Shown piece by piece: positions 16,102 to 24,474 of a DNA stretch of 64,000 nucleotides. This DNA is from Saccharomonospora cyanea NA-134 (GTDB lineage Bacteria > Actinomycetota > Actinomycetes > Mycobacteriales > Pseudonocardiaceae). A model generated the notes under the pieces. The model had not been told where the DNA came from. It saw nothing but the letters and a program-made list of their open reading frames with translations, and searched no databases. The stretch lies in NCBI RefSeq assembly GCF_000244975.1, contig NZ_CM001440.1, positions 4,944,325 through 5,008,324 of the forward strand, written 5' to 3'. The translations under genes were made by a program, and so were the position numbers. Within the stretch, counting starts at the first letter, position 1. Each line of letters starts with the position of its first letter.

Positions 16102-16671
16102 TAATCGCAGTCCCTGAGCGAATAGATCAACTGGGCGAGTGATCATTATTGAAGCAAAGCCGGTTTTCCCCCGCGCAACAGGCCCTCTTTTCGAGGCGGC
16201 CACCCCGAAAAGCTGCCAAGATGCTGCGGAAACGGGATCGAGTCGTCCACAGTGGCCGCACCACGGAGGTCGATCCGCTGCGCCACAAGGGAACCCAACG
16301 TGCCAGTGATCAAGAGCAACTACTACGGAGAGTTGACCACGAAGGCCCCGGACCCGGCCCGGCGTGGTTTTCGTCACTCGCCAAATCGACCCGATCAGGC
16401 AAGATGCTCCGGTGCGCTACCGGTCTTCACCCCGTTTCATCCTTTCGTGTGCATAGCTGTAACGCGCCGGTCCCCAAAGTGGAGCAAAAACCGCATTCCA
16501 TAAAGGTCTCGATATCGTCACGGAAGCAACCCGGGCGCATATTCGTGCTCACTTTTTCCGCCCACCCGACAACGAACCCCTCCGAGTGAACAGTCGAACG
16601 CACGTTCTATCCTGGCCGCCTGCAGGATCCTCTCGCAGGACAACCCGCTTCTCTAGGAGACGACACTGACG
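16102..16671. other. 570-bp intergenic region of lower GC between divergent genes
   Basis: Noticeably AT-richer than its surroundings, especially 16370-16600. A 146-codon open frame (16149-16589) has no ribosome site, no protein-like composition and no coding bias, so I do not call it. The right end holds a promoter-like pair for the next gene, and the left end must contain the transpeptidase promoter. I see nothing else that I can name; a small RNA cannot be excluded. Confidence 0.5.
16585..16613 (+). promoter_or_regulatory. sigmaA-like promoter of the following small gene
   Basis: GTGAAC at 16585-16590 and TATCCT at 16608-16613 have a 17-bp spacer. A start near 16620 gives a ~50-nt leader with AGGAGA at 16655-16660. 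Confidence 0.45.
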
Positions 16672-17112
16672 ATGACCGTTGACGCTGCTTCCGCGACCCA
16701 CGGACGGGACGAAACCCCGGTGAGCCACGAGGGCGAGCAGGGGAACGCTCCGGAGCAGCGAGAGCAGCAGGAACAGCCCGAACAGTCCCAGCCGGACACG
16801 GCCAAGCCGCAGCGGGCCAAGACCAAGAGCAGCGCCCGCAAGACGCGGACCGTCGTACTCACGCTCACCGTCACCGGGACCGCCGACGGTGAGTGGCAGG
16901 CCGAGCTCAAGCACGGCAGCAAGTGGGTCGCCAAGGGACTGGACATCCCCGCCTCCGCCGTGTCCCGCGCGGCGAAGGAACTCCACGAGGAGCTGTCCGC
17001 ACCCATCGACCAAGTGATCAACGAGGCCCGCGAGCAGCAGCAGGCCAAGGTCGCGCAGCTCGAAGCCGAGCTGGAGCAGGCCAGGCAGGCGCTGGCCGAA
17101 CTGCAGGACTGA
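16672..17112 (+). CDS. conserved actinobacterial protein with disordered N-terminus and coiled-coil tail
   Basis: 146 residues. Residues 1-60 are Gln/Glu/Pro/Lys-rich and probably disordered. Residues 60-105 form a compact beta region (R-T-V-V-L-T-L-T-V-T-G-T-A, W-Q-A-E-L, G-S-K-W-V-A-K-G). Residues 105-146 are a heptad coiled coil ending A-Q-L-E-A-E-L-E-Q-A-R. This looks like a Pseudonocardiaceae family that I believe is catalogued as DUF6319, but I cannot confirm that. No enzyme motif. Monocistronic, with a promoter before and a strong terminator after. Confidence 0.65.
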   Translation: MTVDAASATHGRDETPVSHEGEQGNAPEQREQQEQPEQSQPDTAKPQRAKTKSSARKTRTVVLTLTVTGTADGEWQAELKHGSKWVAKGLDIPASAVSRAAKELHEELSAPIDQVINEAREQQQAKVAQLEAELEQARQALAELQD

Positions 17113-17133
17113 CCGGGAGGACATCCCGTCGGC

Positions 17134-17160
17134 GAGAAGGGGGCACCACGCCCCCTTCTC
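17134..17160 (+). terminator. strong hairpin terminator
   Basis: GAGAAGGGGGC at 17134-17144 pairs perfectly with GCCCCCTTCTC at 17150-17160, with a 5-nt loop, 22 bp after the stop codon. Confidence 0.85.
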
Positions 17161-17201
17161 GTCATCTTGCCGGTGTCTCCGCCCTGGGTTGTCATGGAGC
17201 G

Positions 17202-17924
17202 GTGTCCGACACCTCGAAGCAGGCCCACTCGAACGAACCGCACGCCCCCGACGTGGGCGGCAAGCTCAACTGGTTGCGGGCCGGGGTACTCGGGGCCAAC
17301 GACGGCATCGTGTCCACCGCGGGGTTGGTGGTGGGGGTCGCCGGCGCGACGACGGACCAGCACGCCATCCTGTTCGCCGGGGTCGCCGGTGTCGTGGCGG
17401 GCGCGCTCTCGATGGCCGGCGGCGAGTACGTCTCGGTGTCGACACAACGAGACACGGAACGCGCGCTGCTGCGCCTCGAACGGCACGAGCTGCGCACGAT
17501 GCCCGAGGAGGAGGAACGGGAACTCGCGCAGTTCTACGAGGCGAAAGGACTGTCTCCCCGGCTGGCGACCGAGGTGGCACGGGAACTCACCGAGAAGGAC
17601 GCGCTGCGCGCGCACGCCGAGGTCGAGCTGGGCATCGATCCCGAGCAGCTCACCAGGCCGTGGCAGGCCGCGTGGGCGTCGCTGTTCGCGTTCACCGCGG
17701 GGGCACTGCTGCCCCTGCTTGCGATCCTGTTCTTCCCTCCGACCGCGAGGGTGCCGGCCACGGCGTGCGCGGTCGTGGTCGCCCTGACGATCACCGGCTG
17801 GGTGAGCGCCCGGCTCGGCCAGGCACCTCCGGCACGAGCCGCCGCCCGCAACGTCGGGGTGGGCGTGCTGACGATGCTCGTGACGTACGCCGTGGGCTTC
17901 GGGTCCGGTACGGCGCTCGGATGA
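17202..17924 (+). CDS. VIT1/CCC1-family metal transporter
   Basis: 240 residues. The family-typical first helix LNWLRAGVLGANDGIVSTAG begins near residue 18, followed by S-M-A-G-G-E-Y-V-S-V-S-T-Q in helix 2. A long acidic-basic helical domain (about 85-145, M-P-E-E-E-E-R-E-L-A and H-A-E-V-E-L-G-I) corresponds to the cytoplasmic metal-binding domain of VIT1. Three more helices finish the protein. Members export or sequester Fe2+ or Mn2+. GTG 17202 with GGAG just upstream. No dedicated regulator nearby. Confidence 0.85.
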   Translation: MSDTSKQAHSNEPHAPDVGGKLNWLRAGVLGANDGIVSTAGLVVGVAGATTDQHAILFAGVAGVVAGALSMAGGEYVSVSTQRDTERALLRLERHELRTMPEEEERELAQFYEAKGLSPRLATEVARELTEKDALRAHAEVELGIDPEQLTRPWQAAWASLFAFTAGALLPLLAILFFPPTARVPATACAVVVALTITGWVSARLGQAPPARAAARNVGVGVLTMLVTYAVGFGSGTALG

Positions 17925-17972
17925 GCACGTCACGGCGCTCCCGGCGAGCCCCGAGATTGATCACGTGGCACG

Positions 17973-18485
17973 ATGAGGCGCGTGAGCAGCCCCAGGAACC
18001 TTTCGGGGGACGGCGCGGGTGGTGGCCCTGCGATGCCCTACCTCCCACTGTCCCCCGACGGCGGAACAGCACAGGACGAGTCCATCGGCTCGCTGGTGAA
18101 GGATGCGGCCCAGCACGTATCCACGCTGGTCAGAGCCGAAGTCGAGCTGATCAAGTCCGAAGCCGTCGGTGAGGCGAAGAAGGCCTTCAAGGGCAGTCTG
18201 TTCTTCGTCGTCGCCGGCGTGATCGCACTGTACAGCTCGTTCTTCTTCTTTTTCTTCCTCGGCGAGCTGATCTCCGAGTGGTTGCCGCGCTGGGCCGCGT
18301 TCGGCATCGTCTTCCTGCTGATGCTGCTGACGGCCGGGCTCGCGGCTTACGCCGGTCTGCGGAAGTGGAAGCGCGTGCGGAAGCCGCAGCGTTCGATCGA
18401 CAGTCTGAAGGACACCGCTGACGTGCTGCGGCACCGGCGGACGTCCACCGCGGAGGAGACCACCGGCTCCGCGGCGGCACGCTGA
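17973..18485 (+). CDS. phage holin-family (DUF1469-like) membrane protein, Rv3669 position
   Basis: 170 residues. After a polar N-terminus, an amphipathic helix (about 35-70, L-V-K-D-A-A-Q-H-V-S-T-L-V-R-A-E) precedes two membrane helices (75-100 with F-F-F-F-F-F-L-G-E-L, 108-130) and a basic tail. This is the putative actinobacterial holin-X/phage holin superfamily III layout; in chromosomal genes it is not associated with lysis and the role is unknown. It sits directly upstream of the EphE-like gene, as in mycobacteria. ATG 17973 is used; a GTG at 17982 is an alternative. Confidence 0.7.
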   Translation: MRRVSSPRNLSGDGAGGGPAMPYLPLSPDGGTAQDESIGSLVKDAAQHVSTLVRAEVELIKSEAVGEAKKAFKGSLFFVVAGVIALYSSFFFFFFLGELISEWLPRWAAFGIVFLLMLLTAGLAAYAGLRKWKRVRKPQRSIDSLKDTADVLRHRRTSTAEETTGSAAAR

Positions 18486-18506
18486 CGGATCCCGCGGGTC
18501 CGCGCC

Positions 18507-19439
18507 GTGTCCCCTCCCGATCCTTCGACCGTGCGCCATCCCGGCCCCTGGACACATCGCGACGTGTCCGCCAACGGCATCCGGCTGCACGTCGCCGAAC
18601 TCGGGTCCGGGCCTGCCGTCCTGCTGCTGCACGGGTTCGGCGAGTTCTGGTGGTCCTGGCACCACCAGTTGCGCACGCTCTCCGCCGCGGGCTTCCGGGT
18701 CGTCGCGGCGGATCTGCGGGGTTACGGGGACTCCGACAAACCGCCGCGCGGCTACGACGGCTGGACGCTGGCCGGTGACGTCGCCGGCCTCGTGCGCGCG
18801 CTCGGGGAGCGTCGGGCGCATCTCGTGGGACACGCCTGGGGCGGCCTGCTCGCGTGGTCCGTCGCGGCACTGCATCCCCGTGTGGTGGCCTCGGTGAGCG
18901 TGCTCGGCGGAGCACACCCACTGGCCCTGCGTGCGGCGATCCGGCAGAGCTGGTGGCGGCGGCGTGGCCAGGCGAGCGCCATGCGCCACCTGCTGCGGTT
19001 CCAGGTCCCGATGCTGCCCGAACGCAAGCTTGTGGCGGACGAGGCGGCCGAGGTCGAGAACCTGCTTCGCGCGTGGTCGGGCAACGGCTGGCGGGAACAG
19101 CCCGACTTCGCGGAGACCGCACGCCGCTTCCGCGACGCCATGCGGGTGCCCGGCGTCGCCCACAGCGCATTGGAGTACTACCGGTGGGCGTTCCGCTCGC
19201 AGTTCCGGGGCGACGGGCGCCGCTTCGCCGAGGCCGTCTCCGCCCGGGTGACGATGCCGGTGCTGCAGGTCCACGGCGACGACGACCCGTGCGTGCTGCC
19301 GGAAACCGCGCGCGACTCGGCGCCGTGGCGTGGCCCCGCTTCCCGGTTGGAACGGCTGCCGGGTGTGGGCCACTTCCCCCATCTCGAAGCGCCCGAGCAC
19401 ACCACCAAACTGCTCACGGAGTTCCTGCACGGCTGCTGA
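18507..19439 (+). CDS. ephE: alpha/beta hydrolase, EphE-like, without the usual nucleophile
   Basis: 310 residues, cytoplasmic. Fold landmarks: LLLHGFGEFWWSWHHQL (oxyanion region), VVAADLRGYGDSDKPPRGYDG (typical of the epoxide-hydrolase branch), LVGHAWGGLLAW at the nucleophile elbow, H-G-D-D-D-P-C-V-L-P for the acid, and GVGHFPHLEAPE for the His. The elbow reads G-H-A-W-G-G where active epoxide hydrolases have G-H-D-W-G-G, and HGFP is HGFG. The encoded GCC codon is clear, so the nucleophile Asp is truly Ala. It is therefore doubtful as an epoxide hydrolase despite the syntenic name (Rv3670). It lies 21 bp after the holin-like gene and its stop abuts the convergent marP stop. Confidence 0.75.
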   Translation: MSPPDPSTVRHPGPWTHRDVSANGIRLHVAELGSGPAVLLLHGFGEFWWSWHHQLRTLSAAGFRVVAADLRGYGDSDKPPRGYDGWTLAGDVAGLVRALGERRAHLVGHAWGGLLAWSVAALHPRVVASVSVLGGAHPLALRAAIRQSWWRRRGQASAMRHLLRFQVPMLPERKLVADEAAEVENLLRAWSGNGWREQPDFAETARRFRDAMRVPGVAHSALEYYRWAFRSQFRGDGRRFAEAVSARVTMPVLQVHGDDDPCVLPETARDSAPWRGPASRLERLPGVGHFPHLEAPEHTTKLLTEFLHGC

Positions 19440-20624
19440 TCAGGCCGTGCAGGAACCCGTCGCGACCTCCGAGGTGAAGGAGTCCGCCCGCTCGATCTCG
19501 TCGCGGACCTCGTCGGCGGTGAGAACGAAACCGGTGTCCGGATCTTCCACCGAGGCGCCGAACACGACACCGACGACCTGGCCGTCCGGGTCGATCAGCG
19601 GCCCGCCCGAGTTGCCGCTGCGCACCTGTCCGCGAACGGTGTAGACGTCACGCTGGACCGTCGCGGAGTCGTAGATGTCCGGACCGCGCAGCGTGATGCG
19701 TTCCCGAACGCGGGTCGGTGTCGCGGTGTACGGGCCGTCCAGCGGGTAGCCGAGTGCGATGGTGTCGTCGCCCGCGGCTGCGGGTTCCGCAGCCAGCGCG
19801 AGCGGCCTGGCGGCCAGCCCCGGCACGGCGAGTACCGCGAGGTCGGTGGCCGGGTCGTAGTGCACCACCTGGGCGTCGAGTTCGCCCTGCGCCGTCTCCA
19901 CGGCGACCCGGTCGGTACCCGCGACCACGTGCGCGTTGGTCATCACGCGCTCGTCGTCGACGACGAACCCGGTGCCTTCGAGTGATCGCGAACAGCTCGG
20001 CGCGGCGCCCCGCACCTTCAGCACGCTGGTCCGCACTCCCTGGACCACCGCGCTCTCCTGCAACGCCGGGTCGGGAGGTTCGATCTCGCGCACGGGCGTG
20101 TCCTGGAACGGCGCCAGGATCGCGGGGAACCCGGATTCGTCGAGCAACTGCCGCAGCTCGCCCGGAAGCCCCTGCGCGGCCTCGGGCATCACCTCGTTGA
20201 CACCACCGAGCACGGTCGAGTCGTTGATGGCCCGGGTCAGGCCCGGCAGGGCGGCGACACTCGTCAACGGCAGCGCGATCAGCCACGCCACGACGAACAC
20301 CACGGCGCCCTGCACGATCGCCCCCAGCGCGTTGTCCAGGCCGGACAGCTTCGGGGAGGAGATCCTGCGTTTGAGCTTGTTGCCGAGGTACACCCCCGCG
20401 GTTTCGCCGAGCACCACGAGGAAGACCACCGTGCCGACCGCGAACCCGACCCTCGCGGCGGGGTGGTCGAACGCCTCGATGACGAGGGGCGCGAGCCGGA
20501 CACCGAGCACCGCACCGGCGATGACACCGAGGAAGGCGGGCAAGGCGACGACGAAGCCCTGACGCGCACCGGAGACCGCCGCGAGCAGTGCCAGCAGGAC
20601 CACCAGCACGTCGACCCAGTTCAC
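19440..20624 (-). CDS. marP: membrane-bound serine protease MarP
   Basis: 394 residues. Four hydrophobic helices in residues 1-125 form the CvpA-like membrane part; about 200-394 is an extracytoplasmic trypsin-like protease. Catalytic triad His232 (TNAHVV), Asp261 (DPATDLAVL), Ser339 (RSGNSGGPL). Cys211 and Cys392 are placed like the pair that forms the redox-sensitive disulfide of M. tuberculosis MarP (Rv3671c), and total length is nearly the same. In mycobacteria MarP is needed for acid and oxidative stress survival. Last gene of the minus-strand nth-tlpA-nudix-marP operon; its ATG overlaps the NUDIX stop by 4 nt. Confidence 0.93.
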   Translation of the reverse strand: MNWVDVLVVLLALLAAVSGARQGFVVALPAFLGVIAGAVLGVRLAPLVIEAFDHPAARVGFAVGTVVFLVVLGETAGVYLGNKLKRRISSPKLSGLDNALGAIVQGAVVFVVAWLIALPLTSVAALPGLTRAINDSTVLGGVNEVMPEAAQGLPGELRQLLDESGFPAILAPFQDTPVREIEPPDPALQESAVVQGVRTSVLKVRGAAPSCSRSLEGTGFVVDDERVMTNAHVVAGTDRVAVETAQGELDAQVVHYDPATDLAVLAVPGLAARPLALAAEPAAAGDDTIALGYPLDGPYTATPTRVRERITLRGPDIYDSATVQRDVYTVRGQVRSGNSGGPLIDPDGQVVGVVFGASVEDPDTGFVLTADEVRDEIERADSFTSEVATGSCTA

Positions 20625-21340
20625 CGTCTCTCCCCCGTCACGTCCGCCCGGCCGGCCATGCGGGCCTCGTGTTCGGCCAACGCTACGTCAAGATCCCGCA
20701 CATCGTCGCGGTCCCATTCCCTGGCCCAGCCGCCGAGGTCGAGCAACGCCGAGAGCAGACCCGCCGTGAAACCCCAGACGAACAGGCCCCGGACCGTGAA
20801 GGCGGGCCCCCGCCAGCCTGAGCGCTTCAGCCTGACCGAGAACCGGTTGCCGGGGTCGGCGAGTTCCGCGATCGGCACCCTCGCCACGGCCGCCGTCTCC
20901 GCCGGGTCGACGGGCCGCACGGGTGACGGCGAATGCCAGTGCGCGAGCACCGGCGTGACCGCGAACCGCGACACGGGCACGTACAGCTCGGGGAACACGG
21001 CGACGGGGCGGACTCCCTCGGGCGCCACCCCGGTCTCCTCCTCCGCCTCCCGAAGCGCGGTCGCCACCGGGCTCTCGCCGTCCTCGGCGCCGCCACCCGG
21101 GAACGCCACCTGCCCCGCGTGGGAGCCGAGCGTGTCGGCTCTGCGCAGCAGCAGCACGTCGGGCCCGTCGGTGTGGTCGGCCCTCTCCCCGAACAACATG
21201 AGCACCGAGGCACGCCGGGCACCGGCGTACGGCGGCGCGGTCACGCGGGTGAACGTGGTCGAGTCCACCTTCGCGCTGGCCTCGACGAGCGGACGCAGGA
21301 AGTCCGGCGCCTCGGCCGACGGCACCAGCGGCCCGCTCAT
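20621..21340 (-). CDS. NUDIX hydrolase, CoA pyrophosphatase type
   Basis: 239 residues. Nudix box GGAEDGESPVATALREAEEETG gives G-x5-E-x7-R-E-x-x-E-E-x-G near residues 95-117, preceded by L-L-R-R-A-D-T-L-G-S-H-A-G-Q-V-A-F-P-G, the sequence typical of the NUDT7/CoA-pyrophosphatase subfamily. Would hydrolyse CoA or acyl-CoA to 4'-phosphopantetheine and 3',5'-ADP. Position equals Rv3672c. Overlaps tlpA upstream and marP downstream by 4 nt each, so it is translationally coupled. Confidence 0.87.
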   Translation of the reverse strand: MSGPLVPSAEAPDFLRPLVEASAKVDSTTFTRVTAPPYAGARRASVLMLFGERADHTDGPDVLLLRRADTLGSHAGQVAFPGGGAEDGESPVATALREAEEETGVAPEGVRPVAVFPELYVPVSRFAVTPVLAHWHSPSPVRPVDPAETAAVARVPIAELADPGNRFSVRLKRSGWRGPAFTVRGLFVWGFTAGLLSALLDLGGWAREWDRDDVRDLDVALAEHEARMAGRADVTGERR

Positions 21341-21927
21341 CCGGCACCCTCCACCGCGTCCGAGATCTCGTCGATCGACGTGAACAGCCGGGGCTCGGTC
21401 ACGAGCCGGGCCTCGCCGTCCTCGACGACGTACGAGGCGGGCAGGCCGGTGGGCACCCGCAGCGCCTTGCGTACCGGTCCTGTGGCGCCCTCGCCGTCGT
21501 GCAGCGCGGGCAGCCGCACCCCGAGTTCGGTGAGCAGCCGGAGCCCGTCCTCCGGGGAGCTCTGCACCTGCACCGTCACGACACGGGCGGCGTCCGGTCG
21601 TGCGGCGTACTCCGCGAGCAACGGCAACTCCTCCCGGCAGGGTTCACACCAGGTCGCCCACACGTTCACGAGCGTCGGACCGTCACCCAGCGCGTCGGCG
21701 AACTCCACCCGCGAGCCGTCGCCGAGGCAGTGGACCTCCACCCCGGAGAAGCCCTCGGCTGCACCGTTCCGCGCTGGAGCGCACGCCGCGAGCGCCGCCT
21801 GCTCCCTGGCGGGTCCGAGGTCGGTGTCAGGCTCCGGTGGCATGCTCTCCGACCTGGGCAGCAACGCGACGATCAACGCGAGTGCCAGTGCACCCACGGC
21901 CAGCGCCCACTTCGTCGCCGTCGTCAA
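21337..21927 (-). CDS. membrane-anchored TlpA-like thioredoxin
   Basis: 196 residues. One N-terminal hydrophobic helix (about 8-28, [16 protein letters not shown]) anchors an extracytoplasmic thioredoxin domain with the redox motif in [17 protein letters not shown] near residue 96. Additional Cys occur near residues 49 and 68. The start is a TTG at 21927 that overlaps the nth stop as TTGA; no other start gives the membrane helix without running into nth sequence, and neighbouring genes use the same 4-nt coupling. Syntenic with Rv3673c. Co-expression with MarP suggests envelope redox or stress work; the partner is not known. Confidence 0.83.
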   Translation of the reverse strand: MTTATKWALAVGALALALIVALLPRSESMPPEPDTDLGPAREQAALAACAPARNGAAEGFSGVEVHCLGDGSRVEFADALGDGPTLVNVWATWCEPCREELPLLAEYAARPDAARVVTVQVQSSPEDGLRLLTELGVRLPALHDGEGATGPVRKALRVPTGLPASYVVEDGEARLVTEPRLFTSIDEISDAVEGAG

Positions 21928-22694
21928 GACCGAGTCACCAGCTCCAGCAGATGATCGCGCTCGGCTCCCTTCACGAGCTTCGCCGCGACGTCGAACTCGG
22001 TCGGGCCCGCGCCGAAGGACGGGCAGTCCCTGGCCAGCGGGCACGCGCCGCACGCGGGTCTGCGCGAGTGACACACCCGGCGCCCGTGGAAGATCACGCG
22101 GTGAGACAGCATGGTCCATTCCTTGCGAGGGAACAGCGAGCCGATCTCGTGCTCGACCTTCACCGGGTCCTCGCTGTCGGTCCAGCCCCAGCGCCGCACG
22201 AGACGGCCGAAGTGCGTGTCCACGGTGATGCCCGGCACACCGAACGCCTCGCCGAGCACCACGTTGGCCGTCTTGCGCCCCACGCCGGGAAGCTTCACGA
22301 GCTCGTCGAGCCTGCCCGGCACCTCCCCGCCGTGCCGGTCCACGAGGGCGGCACCGAGCCCCATCAGGGAGGTCGCCTTGTTGCGGAAGAACCCGGTGGG
22401 GCGGATCAGCTCCTCCAACTCGGTACGTTCGGCTCCCGCGTAGTCGGAGGCGGTCGGGTAGCGAGCGAACAGCGCGGGGGTGACCTGGTTCACCCTCTCG
22501 TCGGTGCACTGCGCGGACAGGATGACGGCCACCAGGAGTTCCAGCGGCGTGGAGAAGTTCAGTTCGCAGTGTGCGTTTGGGTAGGCCACATCGAGGCAAC
22601 GTTTCATACGCCGCGCGCGTCTGACCAACGACAACCGGCTCTGCTCAGCGACTGCGCGCCCCTTCCGGGGGGCGTTACCGACGGTTGACGACAC
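21924..22694 (-). CDS. nth: endonuclease III (DNA glycosylase/AP lyase)
   Basis: 256 residues. Base-excision repair of oxidised pyrimidines. Helix-hairpin-helix [10 protein letters not shown] with the catalytic Lys, VDTHFGRLV with the catalytic Asp, and the [4Fe-4S] loop [17 protein letters not shown] (C-x6-C-x2-C-x5-C). About 25 residues longer at the N-terminus than the E. coli enzyme; an internal ATG at the R-R-M-K-R segment could be the start instead. First gene of the nth-tlpA-nudix-marP operon (Rv3674c-Rv3671c order). Confidence 0.95.
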   Translation of the reverse strand: MSSTVGNAPRKGRAVAEQSRLSLVRRARRMKRCLDVAYPNAHCELNFSTPLELLVAVILSAQCTDERVNQVTPALFARYPTASDYAGAERTELEELIRPTGFFRNKATSLMGLGAALVDRHGGEVPGRLDELVKLPGVGRKTANVVLGEAFGVPGITVDTHFGRLVRRWGWTDSEDPVKVEHEIGSLFPRKEWTMLSHRVIFHGRRVCHSRRPACGACPLARDCPSFGAGPTEFDVAAKLVKGAERDHLLELVTRS

Positions 22695-22805
22695 CCCGCT
22701 AGCCTACGTGCGCCGTCGGGTCGAAAAGCCACCTCCTTCGCTGACGTCGGACCACCAGCGGTGAGCCGACGACCGAGCCCGGATGAGCTAGGGATCAGGA
22801 GTGAT

Positions 22806-23057
22806 ATGACCGTCTGGTTCGTGATCGCGGTACCGGCCGTGGTGATGCTCTTCGCGCTCGGTATGGAGCGAGTCGAGCACCGCCTGCGTCACGTGTCCGT
22901 GCGCGGGGAGGACGTCGAGGAGTTTCTGGAACAGGCCCGGCCGGACGAGGTCAGGGCTCTCTACGGCCACGGGATCGGCCGCGCACTGGAGTTGTTCCGG
23001 CTGCGCAGGCTCGCCGGAAGGGCAGCCAAGGGAAAGCAACGTAGCCTCCGGAGTTAG
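22806..23057 (+). CDS. small single-pass membrane protein
   Basis: 83 residues. [18 protein letters not shown] forms one membrane helix at residues 2-20, followed by a charged cytoplasmic region ([10 protein letters not shown], then a basic tail with A-K-G-K-Q). AGGAG at 22797-22801 supports the ATG at 22806. It lies between nth (divergent) and crp. No family recognised. Confidence 0.65.
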   Translation: MTVWFVIAVPAVVMLFALGMERVEHRLRHVSVRGEDVEEFLEQARPDEVRALYGHGIGRALELFRLRRLAGRAAKGKQRSLRS

Positions 23058-23199
23058 GCTGTTCGGTCGGACGAGATCCTCCGCCGAGCCTCTCAACAGG
23101 GAGTATTCGAGCGAACGCGGTCGGTTCGCAACGCTCGTACTCACCAGTAGCAGGTTGCCGGTCCAGGGCCCGAGCGGGGAGCGATCTCGGGAGCACGCC

Positions 23200-23216
23200 C
23201 TACACTGCATGTAGTG
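23200..23216 (+). promoter_or_regulatory. putative crp -10 region with dyad
   Basis: TACACT at 23201-23206 fits a -10 hexamer. It overlaps CTACA...TGTAG (23200-23204, 23210-23214) and CACT...AGTG (23203-23216), so a regulator could occlude it. About 60 nt of leader precede the crp start. No -35 is obvious. Confidence 0.35.
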
Positions 23217-23275
23217 ATCGGCGGCACGCCGTCCCGTGCGCGGAGACGGCTGCCGCTACCCAAAGGAGGCACGAG

Positions 23276-23950
23276 GTGGACGAGACCCTGGCCCGCGCGG
23301 GCATCTTCCAGGGTGTGGAACCGGCGGCGGCCGAGGCGCTCGCGCAGACTCTGGAGACAGTGGAATTTCCCCGTGGCCACGTGATCTTCAACGAGGGCGA
23401 GCCGGGGGACAAGCTCTACATCATCAAGTCGGGCAAGGTGAAGATCGGCCGCAAGTCGGCCGACGGCCGGGAGAACCTCTTCCAGATCATGGGCCCGTCG
23501 GACATGTTCGGTGAGCTGTCGATCTTCGACCCTGGTCCGCGCACATCGACCGCGACGACGGTCACCGAGGTGAGCGCGGTCACAATGGATCGTCCGGCGC
23601 TGCGGCAGTGGATCTCGACGCGGCCGGAGATCGCCGAGCAGCTCCTCCGGGTCGTCGCGCGTCGGCTCCGCCGCACCAACAACATGGTCGCCGAGCTGAT
23701 CTTCACCGACGTCCCCGGCCGGGTCGCGCGGGCGCTGCTTCAGCTCGCCCAGCGCTTCGGCAGCCAGGAGGCCGGCCTGCTGCGGGTCACCCACGACCTG
23801 ACGCAGGAGGAGATCGCCCAGTACGTCGGCGCGTCGCGCGAGACCGTCAACAAGGCGCTCGCCGACTTCGCGCACCGCGGCTGGCTACGACTTGAGGGCA
23901 AGAGTGTGCTGATCCTCGACCCGGAGCGGCTGGCCCGAAGGGCTCGCTGA
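23276..23950 (+). CDS. crp: CRP/FNR-family transcription regulator (Crp)
   Basis: 224 residues, the same length as M. tuberculosis Crp (Rv3676) and in the same genomic place. The cyclic-nucleotide-binding barrel covers about residues 10-130, with [13 protein letters not shown] and the phosphate-binding segment [17 protein letters not shown]. The winged helix at about 165-215 has [28 protein letters not shown] precedes the GTG start. A cAMP-responsive global regulator of carbon and respiratory genes. Confidence 0.95.
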   Translation: MDETLARAGIFQGVEPAAAEALAQTLETVEFPRGHVIFNEGEPGDKLYIIKSGKVKIGRKSADGRENLFQIMGPSDMFGELSIFDPGPRTSTATTVTEVSAVTMDRPALRQWISTRPEIAEQLLRVVARRLRRTNNMVAELIFTDVPGRVARALLQLAQRFGSQEAGLLRVTHDLTQEEIAQYVGASRETVNKALADFAHRGWLRLEGKSVLILDPERLARRAR

Positions 23951-24040
23951 GCGGGGACCGATCGCGTGCCTCGACGAGGAGGCCGGGAAGGCCTGCAAGG
24001 CCAGGAAGGCCGCTGAGCGCGTCAGACAAGTCGATACGGA

Positions 24041-24089
24041 ACAAGGGGCCGGGCGCCACCCCCGACGTGGCACTTGTCCGGCCCCTTGT
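24041..24089 (+). terminator. crp terminator hairpin
   Basis: ACAAGGGGCCGG at 24041-24052 pairs perfectly with CCGGCCCCTTGT at 24078-24089 around a 25-nt loop, about 90 bp after the crp stop. Confidence 0.7.
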
Positions 24090-24474
24090 CCGTTATGCGC
24101 GGGCCGTCCCCCGACAGACCGCGCTCCCCGCCCTCCGGTTGTAGGCCCCGACCCGAAACCCGGAGGGAGTCTGTAGTTGTCGACCGCTCGACGATCACCT
24201 GGTCGGCGCTTTGTCGGCGATGTCCGTGTCTTCGATAATCCAGCGGTGGGAGCCTCCTCGATAGGGTCGCATGGCCCCACCCTGCTGGTTCAAGTACGTT
24301 CACCCTCAAAGACGCCCAGGGCTCGGATTTGATGCCGACATCTCCGGCACCGTTACCCATTCGATATCTGACTACCCACCAGGGTGCGTTTTACACCTCT
24401 TTCGAGTCGATTCTCTCACGCTTCCGGCGAAAAATAGTGGTACTGGCGTACCAGCCTGGCGCATACTGGTACGT
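24090..24474. other. intergenic region before the MFS gene
   Basis: No ORF supported. CCCTCCGG at 24131-24138 pairs with CCGGAGGG at 24160-24167 (21-nt loop). The part from about 24310 to 24440 is unusually AT-rich and contains the MFS promoter region. Nothing else recognised. Confidence 0.5.
24438..24467 (+). promoter_or_regulatory. dyad and -10 motif in front of the MFS gene
   Basis: TGGTAC at 24438-24443 and GTACCA at 24448-24453 form a 6-bp dyad with a 4-bp spacer, followed by CATACT at 24462-24467, a near-consensus -10 that ends 7 nt before the GTG at 24475. The dyad lies in the -35 region, which suits a repressor site; the transcript would be leaderless. Confidence 0.45.

Noticed and set aside
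16149-16589. 146-codon open frame in the large spacer
   Set aside because: No ribosome site, no coding-like codon use and no recognisable protein features; the base composition is unlike the neighbouring genes.
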